A stretch of 64,000 nucleotides of DNA from RYN-230 sp963837335. GTDB lineage: Bacteria; Actinomycetota; Actinomycetes; Streptosporangiales; Streptosporangiaceae. Within the stretch, counting starts at the first letter, position 1; each line of letters begins with the position of its first letter. The notes beneath the pieces were generated by a model. It did no database searches and was not told the origin of the DNA. It worked only from the letters and a program-made list of their open reading frames with translations. The stretch covers positions 186,001 through 250,000 of the forward strand of contig CAWINS010000006.1 in assembly GCA_963837335.1 (NCBI GenBank). Reading direction: 5' to 3'. Positions 41,677 through 49,270 of this stretch are shown here, one piece after another. The position numbers and the translations under genes are program-made.

Positions 41677-42159
41677 TCAGTGCTGGCCTGCTCTGCGTAC
41701 CGCGAGTAGCCAGGCCGCGATGAGCAGCAGCACGGCCCCGGCAATCTCCTCGTAGAACGATGAGCGGGCGTACGGGGCGCCCCAGCTTTCCTGGAAGCCG
41801 AACAGGCCCGCTTCGATCGTGATGAGCAGGCCAGCGGCGGTACCGGCCAGCAGCCCCGCCGCGGCCAGCACCGCGGCCAGCCAGCGCAATGCGGCGGTGG
41901 CCAGGCCGATGACGAGGGCAGAGATTCCCTGCACCAGGAACAACGGCCCGATGGTGGCTATCTGCCGGTATCCATTGGTTTCGCCCCACAAGTAGAGGTG
42001 GATGACGCCAGAGATGATGGTGAGGACTGCGCCGGCCAGGATCAGCGCCGTGACCGTGGCCCGCAGCCCGGGGGACGGAATCACCCGGGGGCTGCGGGCC
42101 AGCACGCGGGCCCAGGATGGCGGACGGGAATGAGTTCGCTGTGCGACATCAGAGTTCAT
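41677..42159 (-). CDS. Four-TM membrane protein (GVIHL...GYRxIxTIG type)
   Basis: Membrane protein of 160 residues. After a basic N-terminus, four hydrophobic segments are seen: ALILAGAVLTIISGVIHLYL (20), IGPLFLVQGISALVIGLA, LAAVLAAAGLLAGTAAGLL and IAGAVLLLIAAWLLAV. The pattern IHLYLWGETNGYRQIATIGP (20) matches IHLDLYLTGYRSIPTIGW in the protein at 38903-39802, so both carry the same unnamed 4-TM domain. The ATG at 42159 lies 2 bp after the upstream 8-TM gene stop, which indicates an operon. Function unknown. Confidence 0.78.
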   Translation of the reverse strand: MNSDVAQRTHSRPPSWARVLARSPRVIPSPGLRATVTALILAGAVLTIISGVIHLYLWGETNGYRQIATIGPLFLVQGISALVIGLATAALRWLAAVLAAAGLLAGTAAGLLITIEAGLFGFQESWGAPYARSSFYEEIAGAVLLLIAAWLLAVRRAGQH

Positions 42160-42161
42160 GA

Positions 42162-43136
42162 CTAACCTGCCGTTGTCATAGGCGTGCGGATCACGGAATG
42201 CCGCCGGGGCCATAGCGCCAGGGCGAGCAGGACGAATAGTGGCGCCGTCCCAGGATCGGTGGCCTGCCCGGTGAGCAGGCCGCCCAGATCCTGGCCGAAC
42301 ACGCCGCAGAGAACGGCGGCCGCGATGCCCGCCGCCAGGGCGGTGCGGCGCCAGGCGGGACGCAGGACGCACCACCCGGCCGCAACCTCGATCATCGCTG
42401 CCAGCACGGCGAACAGTGCGCCATGGCCTGCGAGCAGATGCCCGGCCTGGCTGTTGAGCCCGGCCAGCCACCCCGGCTCGCCTTCACCGATATTGGCCAC
42501 CTCGGCCGCGGGGACGCCGGCCGCGTGGTTGGCGCTGCCCAGTTCCAGCAGGGCCAGTCCGGACCACAAGATTGTCCAGCACCACCGGGCGCCCCGGCCG
42601 CCCAGCAGCCCAGCGTCCGCGACCGCAGGGCCGTCGTCAGGCCGGCGCGGCCACAGGATGAGCGCGATCAGCGCATACAACAGCGCGGCCCCCGGTGCCC
42701 CGTTCAGGGCGCTGACCCCAGGCATGAAAAGGCCGCCGAAACCTTCGCCGACCACCCACACCGCCAGTGCCCACGCGATGGACACCGGCCGCGCCAGGGA
42801 CGCGGTGCGGCCCCAGAGCAGGCCGGCGCCGATCGCCATTTGCAACGACGCGAACGCGGCGTTCCAGATCACCGGGTGGGCGGTGAGCATGTCGGTGGTC
42901 CGGTACAGGACCGCCGACACCGGCCCGGGCAGGCCCATGTTGGCCATGCCCAGCATGTTGCCGAAGAACGCGCTGCTGAACATGTACGGCTGCCACTGCA
43001 GGACACCGTCGGCCAGCCATGCCGCGCCCAGCGCCATCTCCAGCCGCCGGCGGGTCACCACCCGCGCCGCGCCACCCCGGAGCCGGGGCGGGGCAGTGGC
43101 GGTGCGGGCCTGAGCCTGATCCACCGGCTGAGCCAT
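42162..43136 (-). CDS. Polytopic membrane protein, about 8 TM
   Basis: Membrane protein of 324 residues with about eight hydrophobic segments in two halves. The N-terminal half begins LEMALGAAWLADGVLQWQPY (20) and contains an acidic/aromatic loop. The second half has several His residues (NHAAGV, AGHLLAGHGALF). It looks like a DoxX-related or unnamed actinobacterial family, but I cannot name it with confidence. The ATG overlaps the cupredoxin stop by 1 bp (TGATG), and the next gene starts 2 bp after its stop, so the three genes are coupled. A membrane partner of the copper lipoprotein is inferred. Confidence 0.72.
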   Translation of the reverse strand: MAQPVDQAQARTATAPPRLRGGAARVVTRRRLEMALGAAWLADGVLQWQPYMFSSAFFGNMLGMANMGLPGPVSAVLYRTTDMLTAHPVIWNAAFASLQMAIGAGLLWGRTASLARPVSIAWALAVWVVGEGFGGLFMPGVSALNGAPGAALLYALIALILWPRRPDDGPAVADAGLLGGRGARWCWTILWSGLALLELGSANHAAGVPAAEVANIGEGEPGWLAGLNSQAGHLLAGHGALFAVLAAMIEVAAGWCVLRPAWRRTALAAGIAAAVLCGVFGQDLGGLLTGQATDPGTAPLFVLLALALWPRRHSVIRTPMTTAG

Positions 43137-43633
43137 CAGGAAACGGTGATGTTCACGTTCATGCCCTGGGCCTTATGACCGGGCACCCCGCAGTAGATGT
43201 CATAGCTCCCCTTGCTCAGGGTCACCGTGACCGACGCCGACTGCCCGGGAGACAGCAGGCCAGCGGTCTTGGCCTGGTTGACGCCCGGCCCGTTAATGAC
43301 CAGGTTGTGCTGCAGGTGCCCCTTGTCCACGGCGGTGAACTTGTAAGTGCCGGGGCTGAAGCTCTTCTTCGACAGCGCAATGTGGAACTCAGTCTCGGTG
43401 GCGGTCACCGTCGCTGTGCCACCCGCGGCAGGGCTTGGCGCCGCTGCGGACGAGGGCGCCGAGGACGGGGCCACCGAGGACGGGGCCGCTGCGGGCGAGG
43501 CCGCCGGGGAACCAGAAGAAGAGCACCCCGCCGCCGTCAGCGCGATCGCCGCGGCGGCCACCGGAAGGGCAGCCGCGAGCGCGCGGCGCCGCCGCACTCG
43601 CGAGGCATCTGAGTCAGCCGACGATGAGAACAC
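43136..43633 (-). CDS. Cupredoxin (type-1 copper) lipoprotein
   Basis: Secreted protein of 165 residues from the GTG at 43631-43633, which follows GGAGG by 4 bp. A signal peptide with lipobox LTAAGC is followed by a Ser/Ala/Pro linker and a plastocyanin-like domain. Ligand candidates are His in GHLQHNLVINGPG, then Cys, His and Met in YCGVPGHKAQGM, the usual His-Cys-His-Met set of a blue copper site. It would carry electrons at the outer membrane face. It leads the minus-strand membrane cluster and is coupled to the 8-TM gene by a 1-bp overlap. Confidence 0.88.
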   Translation of the reverse strand: MFSSSADSDASRVRRRRALAAALPVAAAAIALTAAGCSSSGSPAASPAAAPSSVAPSSAPSSAAAPSPAAGGTATVTATETEFHIALSKKSFSPGTYKFTAVDKGHLQHNLVINGPGVNQAKTAGLLSPGQSASVTVTLSKGSYDIYCGVPGHKAQGMNVNITVS

Positions 43634-43953
43634 TATTCCTCCTGGTAGACGCGCGGGCCGATCGGCCGTGGGGTCGTTTTCTCCCACTGATCTTCAACAC
43701 GTCAGGAGTACACCTGTGGTTCAGCGGAGCATTCGTCAGCGCCCATGTGGCACGTGAGACTGCAGATCATGGACGGGCGGACTGGCTGGGCCGCGGTCAT
43801 CGTCAGCCGCTGCGGAGCCCCGACGGGCGGGTACGGGCCGGGGCGCACGAGCCTGGCTGACCACCCGTTCAGGGTGATAACTGGACCGGGACCTGCCTGT
43901 CTACTGGCAGGGGAGGTGGCCGGGATGGGTGCGCAGGGAACAAGCCGGGGTCA

Positions 43954-44520
43954 ATGACGGCCAGCGGGACGGTGCCGGCCGTCGGCGGAGTCACACCCCG
44001 GCAGCGCCGCTGGCTGATTGCGCGCGCACTGCTTCGCGCACTCCTGGCCGCCACGCTGCTGGTGGCGCTGTACTACGTGCTGCCGATGGACAGAGCGCTG
44101 GATACCCACACGGTGCTGCTCCTGGTCCTGTGCCTGGCCGTCCTGGCGGTCCTGCTCGCCTGGCAGATCCGCGCCATCGCGCAGTCGCAGTACCCCGGCT
44201 TGCGGGCCCTGGAGACGGTGGCGGCGGTCGTGCCGCTCTACATCCTCGCGTTCGCCACGACGTACTTCCTCGCGGAGCACGCGGACAGTGCCTACTTCAG
44301 CCAGTCGCTGACCCGCTCCAGCGCCCTGTACTTCAGCGTGACCGTGTTCTCCACGGTCGGGTTCGGCGACATCACCGCCCGGGCCGACCCGGCCAGGCTG
44401 ATCGTTACCGCGCAGATGTTCTTCGATCTCATCCTGCTCGGCTTCGGCGCCCGGGTCTTCCTCGGCGCCGTGAAACTCGGGCGCCAGCGGCGTGCGCCGG
44501 ACCAGCCAGAACATCAGTAA
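43954..44520 (+). CDS. Two-pore-helix type potassium channel (ion_trans_2)
   Basis: Membrane protein of 188 residues with about four TM segments and a pore loop. The selectivity filter TVGFGD (residues 134-139, in FSTVGFGDITARADPARLI) marks a potassium channel; GFG in place of GYG is a common variant. No cytoplasmic RCK or cyclic-nucleotide domain is present, so gating is not evident. ATG at 43954 follows a weak purine-rich stretch. The 266 bp upstream to the cupredoxin start hold no credible gene. It is convergent with the glutamate decarboxylase gene. Confidence 0.88.
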   Translation: MTASGTVPAVGGVTPRQRRWLIARALLRALLAATLLVALYYVLPMDRALDTHTVLLLVLCLAVLAVLLAWQIRAIAQSQYPGLRALETVAAVVPLYILAFATTYFLAEHADSAYFSQSLTRSSALYFSVTVFSTVGFGDITARADPARLIVTAQMFFDLILLGFGARVFLGAVKLGRQRRAPDQPEHQ

Positions 44521-44604
44521 TCACGACGAAAGCCCTGGACATAACGCTGAATTCCGGCGGCCTCACCCGCTGTGACCAGGTGCCGATCTACCTGATCGGC
44601 CCGA

Positions 44605-46014
44605 TCACAAATGGTTGAACCCGCCGGTTTCTTCCTTGGTCATCGACACGGTGACCGGATGCTTGTCAAAGTGAGCCACCGCGTCGCGGAAGTCGGCGAG
44701 CAGCGAGGCGGCCATGTCCTGGCTCACCCCGAGGCGGACCAGGATGCGCTGCACGGCGATGTCAGCGGCGCTTCCGGTGAGGGTGTAGGCAGGCACCTGC
44801 CATCCGCGGGTGCGCAGCCGGTCGGCCAGGTCGAACAGCGTGTAGCCGGGGTCGGCACCTTCGCGGATCCGCCAGGTGACCGTGGGGATTCCGGTAGCCG
44901 GGTTGCTGTCGCACAGCAGCTCGAAGGGGCCCAGCTTGACGATCTCCGTGGCGAGGTACTGGCCGATGTCATAGGACGCCTGGTGGATGCGGCGGTAGCC
45001 CTCATGGCCGAGCCGCAGGAAGTTGTAGTAGCTGGCGATGATCTGGCCGGCCGGGCGGGAGAAGTTGATCTGGAACACCGGCATGTCGCCGCCCAGGTAG
45101 TTGACGTGGAAAATGAGGTCATCGGGGAGTTCGCTGCTGTCCCGGAAGATGACCCAGCCCACGCCCAGCGGAGCGAGCCCGAATTTGTGCCCCGAGGCGC
45201 TGATCGACTTGACCCGGGGCAGCCGGAAGTCGAAGACGACCTCGGGCGCGCAGAACGGGGCGAGGAAACCGCCGCTGGCCCCGTCCACGTGAATGTCGAT
45301 ATCCAGGCCGGTGTCGGCCTGCAGCTTGTCCAGCGCCTTGGCCATCTCCTCCACCGGCTCGTACGCGCCGGTGTAGGTGACGCCCAGGGTCGGCACGACC
45401 ATGATGGTGTTCTCGTCCACCCGCTCGAGCATCGAAGCGGCATCCATCATGTAGCTGCCATGTGACATCGGGACCTCACGCATCTCGATGTCCCAGTAGC
45501 GGGCGAACTTGTGCCACACCACCTGGACCGGGCCGCACACCATGTTCGGGTTGTCGGTCGGCTTGCCCTCGGCGCGCCGCTTGGCCCGCCACCGCCATTT
45601 GGCCGCCATGCCCGCGAGCATGCAGGCCTCCGAGGAGCCGATGGCCGAGGTGCCCACGGTGTTGGCCGCCTCGGGTGCGTTCCACAGGTCGGCCATCATG
45701 TGCACGCAGCGCCGCTCTATCTCGGCGGCCTGCGGGTACTCGTCCCTGTCGATCATGTTCTTGTTGACCGACAGCGCCATCAGGGCCAGAGCCTCGGGTT
45801 CCTCCCAGGTCTGGCAGAACGTGGCCAGGTTCTGCCGGGCGTTGCCGTCGAGGATCAGCTCGTCCGCCACCACCTGGAACGCTTCGCGCGCTTGCGTCTC
45901 GTCCTTGGGGAAGCGGTATTTCGGCACCGGTCTGGTCAGGTCACGCTCGGCGAACACGCAATCCTCTATCTGGTCGCGGACGGTATCGCGGTCGTGCAGG
46001 GGCATGATCAGCAT
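44605..46014 (-). CDS. gadB: Glutamate decarboxylase
   Basis: PLP-dependent enzyme of 469 residues converting glutamate to GABA and CO2, consuming a proton. The Schiff-base lysine is Lys277 in ISASGHKFGLAPLGVGW. Other GadA/B segments are YPQAAEIERRCVHMMADLWN (20), GTSAIGSSEACMLAGMA, HVDGASGGFLAPF and NFSRPAGQIIASYYNFLRLG (20). The C-terminus FNHL is like that of the acid-resistance GAD family. No gadC antiporter is adjacent, so the role in acid stress here is unproved. The ATG at 46014 lies 3 residues before another Met and follows aggag. Confidence 0.95.
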   Translation of the reverse strand: MLIMPLHDRDTVRDQIEDCVFAERDLTRPVPKYRFPKDETQAREAFQVVADELILDGNARQNLATFCQTWEEPEALALMALSVNKNMIDRDEYPQAAEIERRCVHMMADLWNAPEAANTVGTSAIGSSEACMLAGMAAKWRWRAKRRAEGKPTDNPNMVCGPVQVVWHKFARYWDIEMREVPMSHGSYMMDAASMLERVDENTIMVVPTLGVTYTGAYEPVEEMAKALDKLQADTGLDIDIHVDGASGGFLAPFCAPEVVFDFRLPRVKSISASGHKFGLAPLGVGWVIFRDSSELPDDLIFHVNYLGGDMPVFQINFSRPAGQIIASYYNFLRLGHEGYRRIHQASYDIGQYLATEIVKLGPFELLCDSNPATGIPTVTWRIREGADPGYTLFDLADRLRTRGWQVPAYTLTGSAADIAVQRILVRLGVSQDMAASLLADFRDAVAHFDKHPVTVSMTKEETGGFNHL

Positions 46015-46259
46015 CTCCTAGATCGTGAGCTGATCCCGATGCTGGCCGGAGCCGGCGGGGCCTGCATCCCCCGTGACGGGTAGCGGGATGGCCTTCCGGG
46101 CCGCCCGCGTACTCCCCCTGAGCGGGTGATTCGCCACCGGGCAAACCCTCCCATACTGAGGCCGAATCATGGTCGCCCTCGGCCCGCCCACGCAGAGGTC
46201 CCAGCGGGGCCGTAAGCCAGGACGGCGCCGGTCAGCGTTCGATCCTCGAGGAGGACAAC

Positions 46260-46565
46260 ATGTTCAGGAGGCGACGTCCGCTGCTGCGGGCGGCAGTGGT
46301 CGGAGGCGGGGCGTACGTGGCGGGCAAGAGGGTCGCGAAGCGGCGAGCCGACCAGGATGCGCAGGATGCCGACCAGGATGGCCGCATCGACGACCTCGAG
46401 CAACAGCAGCAGGTCGCTGCACCCCCGGCGGCCGCGCCTGCGGCCGCTCCGGCGGCCGCACCCTCAGTGGCAGATCAGATCAGCCAGCTGGCGGACCTGC
46501 ATCAGCAGGGGGTTCTCACCGACGACGAGTTCGCCGCGGCCAAGGCAAAACTGCTGGGCACGTGA
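46260..46565 (+). CDS. SHOCT-domain protein
   Basis: Small protein of 101 residues. The N-terminus MFRRRRPLLRAAVVGGGAYV (20) is basic, with a short hydrophobic stretch. A charged DQD-rich region, a Gln run and an Ala/Pro linker follow. The C-terminus is a SHOCT motif (ISQLADLHQQGVLTDDEFAA, 20, then AKAKLLG). SHOCT motifs are oligomerisation or membrane-associated C-terminal helices of unknown biochemical role. ATG at 46260 follows GGAGGA closely. A large hairpin follows immediately at 46567. A second SHOCT protein is at 47561. Confidence 0.85.
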   Translation: MFRRRRPLLRAAVVGGGAYVAGKRVAKRRADQDAQDADQDGRIDDLEQQQQVAAPPAAAPAAAPAAAPSVADQISQLADLHQQGVLTDDEFAAAKAKLLGT

Positions 46566-46566
46566 G

Positions 46567-46615
46567 CACAGACGCCATGGCCGCCGCCCTCGTAGCGGCG
46601 GTCATGGCGTCTGTG
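46567..46615 (+). terminator. Long hairpin after the SHOCT gene
   Basis: A 21-nt arm (46567-46587, starting CACAGACGCCATGG) pairs with 46595-46615 (ending CATGGCGTCTGTG) with one mismatch around a 7-nt loop. There is no clear U-tract, which is common for high-GC actinobacterial terminators. It begins 1 nt after the SHOCT stop codon. Confidence 0.8.
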
Positions 46616-46642
46616 AAGGCGATCTCCTGCTAGCGCTCTTAC

Positions 46643-46714
46643 CTAGCGCCGGCGAGAGACGCGGCGTGCGGTGCGCCGGCCGGTGCGGCGGGCGACCCTG
46701 CGTCCTCCGAACAT
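46643..46714 (-). CDS. 23-residue arginine-rich small protein
   Basis: The short frame MFGGRRVARRTGRRTARRVSRRR has 11 or more arginines. An exceptionally strong Shine-Dalgarno GGAGGAG lies 2 bp before the ATG at 46714. It follows the DUF6325-like gene by 34 bp on the same strand. The start resembles the MFRRRR start of the nearby SHOCT protein. The strong ribosome site is the main support; it could encode a nucleic-acid or membrane-binding micropeptide, but this is unknown. Confidence 0.5.
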   Translation of the reverse strand: MFGGRRVARRTGRRTARRVSRRR

Positions 46715-46748
46715 TTCTCCTCCTGCCCGTGGTCGTGATCGTGGCTGG

Positions 46749-47291
46749 TTACGGCTTTGCTCCAGCGGTTTCCATGGCGTGAAGTTCTTCCGCGTCCTCG
46801 GCGGATACCAATCCGATCTCGACGAGGTCGAGCGGGCTGATGAAACCGTCGCTGACCCGGAAACCGCCCGCCCGCGCGATCGCGTCGCGCAGTGGCACCG
46901 CCCAGTGGTGCTCCAGCAGGATGAGCGCCGCTGCGGAGTCGTTGGGGATGTCCTCAAGCACATCCCAGGCCTCCTGCTCGGAAAATACATGCACGCCATC
47001 TGCGGTCGCCTCGGCGCCGGCGATGGCGCCCGCCTCGGCTCCTTCCTCGCCATCGATGCCGAGCCCGATCAGGGCTCCGATCTTGCTGCCCAGCTCGATG
47101 GCCTCGTCCGTGGACAAGTTGCTGAGGTGCTCCACCTCCAGGTCCCCGTCCGCATCCTTGTATACGGCCAGGGAGTCGATCACCCGGACGGTGTCGCTCT
47201 CGCGCAGTCGCTCCAGCTCAGCGATGATCTCGCCATGGAAATCGGGGTGGCTGAACCCCAGCACGATGAGCTGAACTGGTCCAATCGCCAT
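46749..47291 (-). CDS. DUF1269/DUF6325-like protein
   Basis: Acidic protein of 180 residues starting MAIGPVQLIVLGFSHPDFHG (20). The middle has a glycine-zipper-like stretch (IGALIGLGIDGEEGAEAGAIA without a full TM), and the C-terminal helix is FISPLDLVEIGLVSAEDAEE (20). I associate this pattern with the DUF1269/DUF6325 group often encoded near SHOCT proteins in actinobacteria. The function is unknown; a role at the membrane is suggested by that family. ATG at 47291 follows gaggtag. The tiny Arg-rich ORF lies downstream. Confidence 0.75.
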   Translation of the reverse strand: MAIGPVQLIVLGFSHPDFHGEIIAELERLRESDTVRVIDSLAVYKDADGDLEVEHLSNLSTDEAIELGSKIGALIGLGIDGEEGAEAGAIAGAEATADGVHVFSEQEAWDVLEDIPNDSAAALILLEHHWAVPLRDAIARAGGFRVSDGFISPLDLVEIGLVSAEDAEELHAMETAGAKP

Positions 47292-47560
47292 GTCCTACCT
47301 CGTTTCTCGCTCGGCTTTCGTCAACTAACGGGAAGCCGTCACCCTCACACCAACGCTCCCGCTCTCGGTACCAGAGGCTTCCCGATGACGTGCCGGGGCC
47401 GCATCCCCCACCGGGGGTGATGAGCTCAGCGGGGGAAGTCGTCACAATCTTGCTGACGATCGCCCGGCAGAGAGTGCGGCAATGGCACGGCCGGGCGCCG
47501 TTGATCCTTGCCCTCACCGCCATGGCTGGCGGGAGCGGTTCGTTAGAAGGAGAAACTGCC

Positions 47561-47947
47561 GTGAACTATCCCCTGCTTAACCTGTTCTGGACGATCTTCG
47601 AGGTCTTCCTGTGGGTAATTTGGTTCTGGATCCTGATCACCGTGTTCATCGACATCTTCCGCAGCAGTGACCTGAACGGATGGGGCAAAGCCCTCTGGTT
47701 CCTGTTCGTCTTGCTGATCCCCCTGGTGGGAGTGCTGGTCTACCTGATTGCCCGCGGCGGCGAGATGCACAACCGGGCGGCGAAGTTGGCTGAGCAGCAG
47801 GACGCGGCGGCCCGCAGCTACATCCGGGAGGCGGCGACGGATGCCACCCCCGCGGACCAGCTGGCCAAGCTCGCCGACCTGCATGCGCGGGGAGTCATCA
47901 CCGACCAGGAGTTCCAGCAGCAGAAGGCCAAGGTCCTGGCCGCCTGA
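47561..47947 (+). CDS. Membrane protein with PLDc_N-type TM domain and SHOCT motif
   Basis: Protein of 128 residues from the GTG at 47561, preceded by AGAAGGAGA. Two TM segments (WTIFEVFLWVIWFWILITVF, 20, and ALWFLFVLLIPLVGVLVYLI, 20) match the PLDc_N/cardiolipin-synthase N-terminal type, with the RSSDLNGWGKALW loop between them. A charged linker ends in a SHOCT motif (QLAKLADLHARGVITDQEFQ, 20). This is a common actinobacterial domain pair with no known enzyme activity. The C-terminus faces the cytoplasm by the positive-inside pattern. A strong hairpin follows. Confidence 0.88.
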   Translation: MNYPLLNLFWTIFEVFLWVIWFWILITVFIDIFRSSDLNGWGKALWFLFVLLIPLVGVLVYLIARGGEMHNRAAKLAEQQDAAARSYIREAATDATPADQLAKLADLHARGVITDQEFQQQKAKVLAA

Positions 47948-47981
47948 CTCCGCGGGCATTCCCGCCTGCCCGCCGGCCACA

Positions 47982-48034
47982 GATTCGCCCCGGCACCGGC
48001 TTGGTCCTCAGCCAAGCCGCTGCCGGGGCGGATC
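47982..48034 (+). terminator. Strong hairpin downstream of the PLDc_N-SHOCT gene
   Basis: A 19-nt arm at 47986-48004 (CGCCCCGGCACCGGCTTGG) pairs with 48012-48030 with a single mismatch around a 7-nt loop; wobble and AT pairs extend it outward. It lies 38 bp after the stop and is a likely intrinsic terminator. Confidence 0.8.
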
Positions 48035-48120
48035 CGTCTGCCGGGCCTCGCGGACTCACCCGGGTGAGCGGCGCACCGGGGTGAGCGCATCCTCACCCGG
48101 CTCAGGGCTATAACAGCCGC

Positions 48121-48684
48121 ATGCCTGGAGAGCACGCTCGCTGGTACCGGATCGTCGTGCGTGGTGAGGTCGGATCGTTGCTGGCCGCCTCCCTGGGGGA
48201 AACCGAGGTTACGGCTTTCCGCGGCTGGACCAGCATTACCGCTTCGGTCCAGGATGTGTCTGAGTTCTATGGGCTGCTGGACCGGCTGGAGGAATTCGCG
48301 CTGCGGGTGGTCAGCGTCAATGAGCTCGCTGGCCCCGGCGCCGGGCCGGCCGGCGGATCGGACCGGTCGGGTGCGGCCTGGCTGGCCGGCGCGGCCGAGC
48401 ACGATCCGGCGGTACTCGAGCCCTCGCTGAGCCTGGCCGAGGACACCGGCGCGATCCTGGGGCTCGATAGGAGATCCCGCCCGTTGGTCCGGCTAGCCGG
48501 GCTCGTGGCGACGGGGGCAGGCGAAATGTCGTCCGCCTATCGGTGGCAGGTCAGTGAGGCCCTCAACCAGGGGGTCACGATCGATGAGATCGCGGGTGTC
48601 CTGATGGCGCTTCTGCCCACCGTGGGAACAGCGCGCGTCACCGTCGCCGCCTCCGCCATCCGCACGGCGCTTGACCGGGCCTGA
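48121..48684 (+). CDS. Small unnamed N-terminal domain fused to a carboxymuconolactone decarboxylase-like domain
   Basis: Protein of 187 residues. Residues 1-68 (YRIVVRGEVGSLLA...EFYGLLDRLEEFALRVVSV) form a small alpha/beta unit that resembles the free-standing protein at 52108-52326. Residues 80-187 look like an AhpD/CMD helical domain (LGLDRRSRPLVRLAGLVATG, 20; INDEIAG-like TIDEIAGVLMALLPTVGTAR). The CXXC pair of true AhpD enzymes is absent, so peroxidase-linked activity is unlikely. ATG at 48121 has a weak ribosome site. It lies near the first LAL regulator; the function is unknown. Confidence 0.75.
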   Translation: MPGEHARWYRIVVRGEVGSLLAASLGETEVTAFRGWTSITASVQDVSEFYGLLDRLEEFALRVVSVNELAGPGAGPAGGSDRSGAAWLAGAAEHDPAVLEPSLSLAEDTGAILGLDRRSRPLVRLAGLVATGAGEMSSAYRWQVSEALNQGVTIDEIAGVLMALLPTVGTARVTVAASAIRTALDRA

Positions 48685-48814
48685 CGCGAAGCTTCGTGTA
48701 CCAGCTGTAAGCGTTTGCGGCTTATCGTTACTTTGTGCCAAGCTAGGCGACGGTTGTGACCCGTCTGCCCTGGACTTCGGCAGACGTGAGGACTGCTGCT
48801 CCGGGGGGGGCCCA

Positions 48815-49270
48815 GTGAGTCACGAGGAAACGTATACCGCCATTGACGCATCGCCGGCTGGCGAGGCCGTCCTTCCCGTGGGTCAGTTCGGCCACGGGCT
48901 GACCGCCAGCCTGCGCCGCCAGCCGGCCCGCCGGGTGGAGAGCCGGGCGGAAGGCGGCTACACCGGCGCGTTCGAGCTTGTCTGCGGCGACTGCGGTGAT
49001 CATCTGTATCTGGACTACTCCGAGGTGTCACCCCGGCTACGGCGCATCCGCGGTCCATACACGATGCAGGCAGGTCTGGCCGCCTACGAGGAACACCTGG
49101 GCTGCCGGACCTTAGGCGGGTCAGAGCAGCTGGAGCTGGCGGGCGCGGCGGACCGCCTCGTTCCTGCTGCCCGCGCCGAGCTTGCGGAAGATGCTCTTCA
49201 GGTGGCTCTTGACCGTATTGACCGAGACGAACATCTCCGCCGCGATCTCGGCTGTGCCCAGCAACTCTGA
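48815..49270 (+). CDS. Small protein with CxxC motif, 3' end overlapping the LAL regulator
   Basis: A frame of 151 residues from the GTG at 48815. Residues 50-95 look like a conserved core: FELVCGDCGDHLYLDYSEVS (20), PRLRRIRGPYTMQAGLAAYE (20), EHLG. The CGDC pair suggests metal or redox binding. After EEHLG the frame runs 150 bp antisense through the end of the LAL gene and loses sequence character. In the +1 frame a stop lies at 49111-49113, right after the core. A frameshift near 49095-49105 could therefore explain the long tail, and the true end may be about 49113. The function is unknown. Confidence 0.55.
   Translation: MSHEETYTAIDASPAGEAVLPVGQFGHGLTASLRRQPARRVESRAEGGYTGAFELVCGDCGDHLYLDYSEVSPRLRRIRGPYTMQAGLAAYEEHLGCRTLGGSEQLELAGAADRLVPAARAELAEDALQVALDRIDRDEHLRRDLGCAQQL

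Noticed and set aside
43688..43953. Possible small gene between the cupredoxin and potassium channel genes
   Set aside because: Short frames exist, but none has a ribosome site, codon bias or recognisable product.
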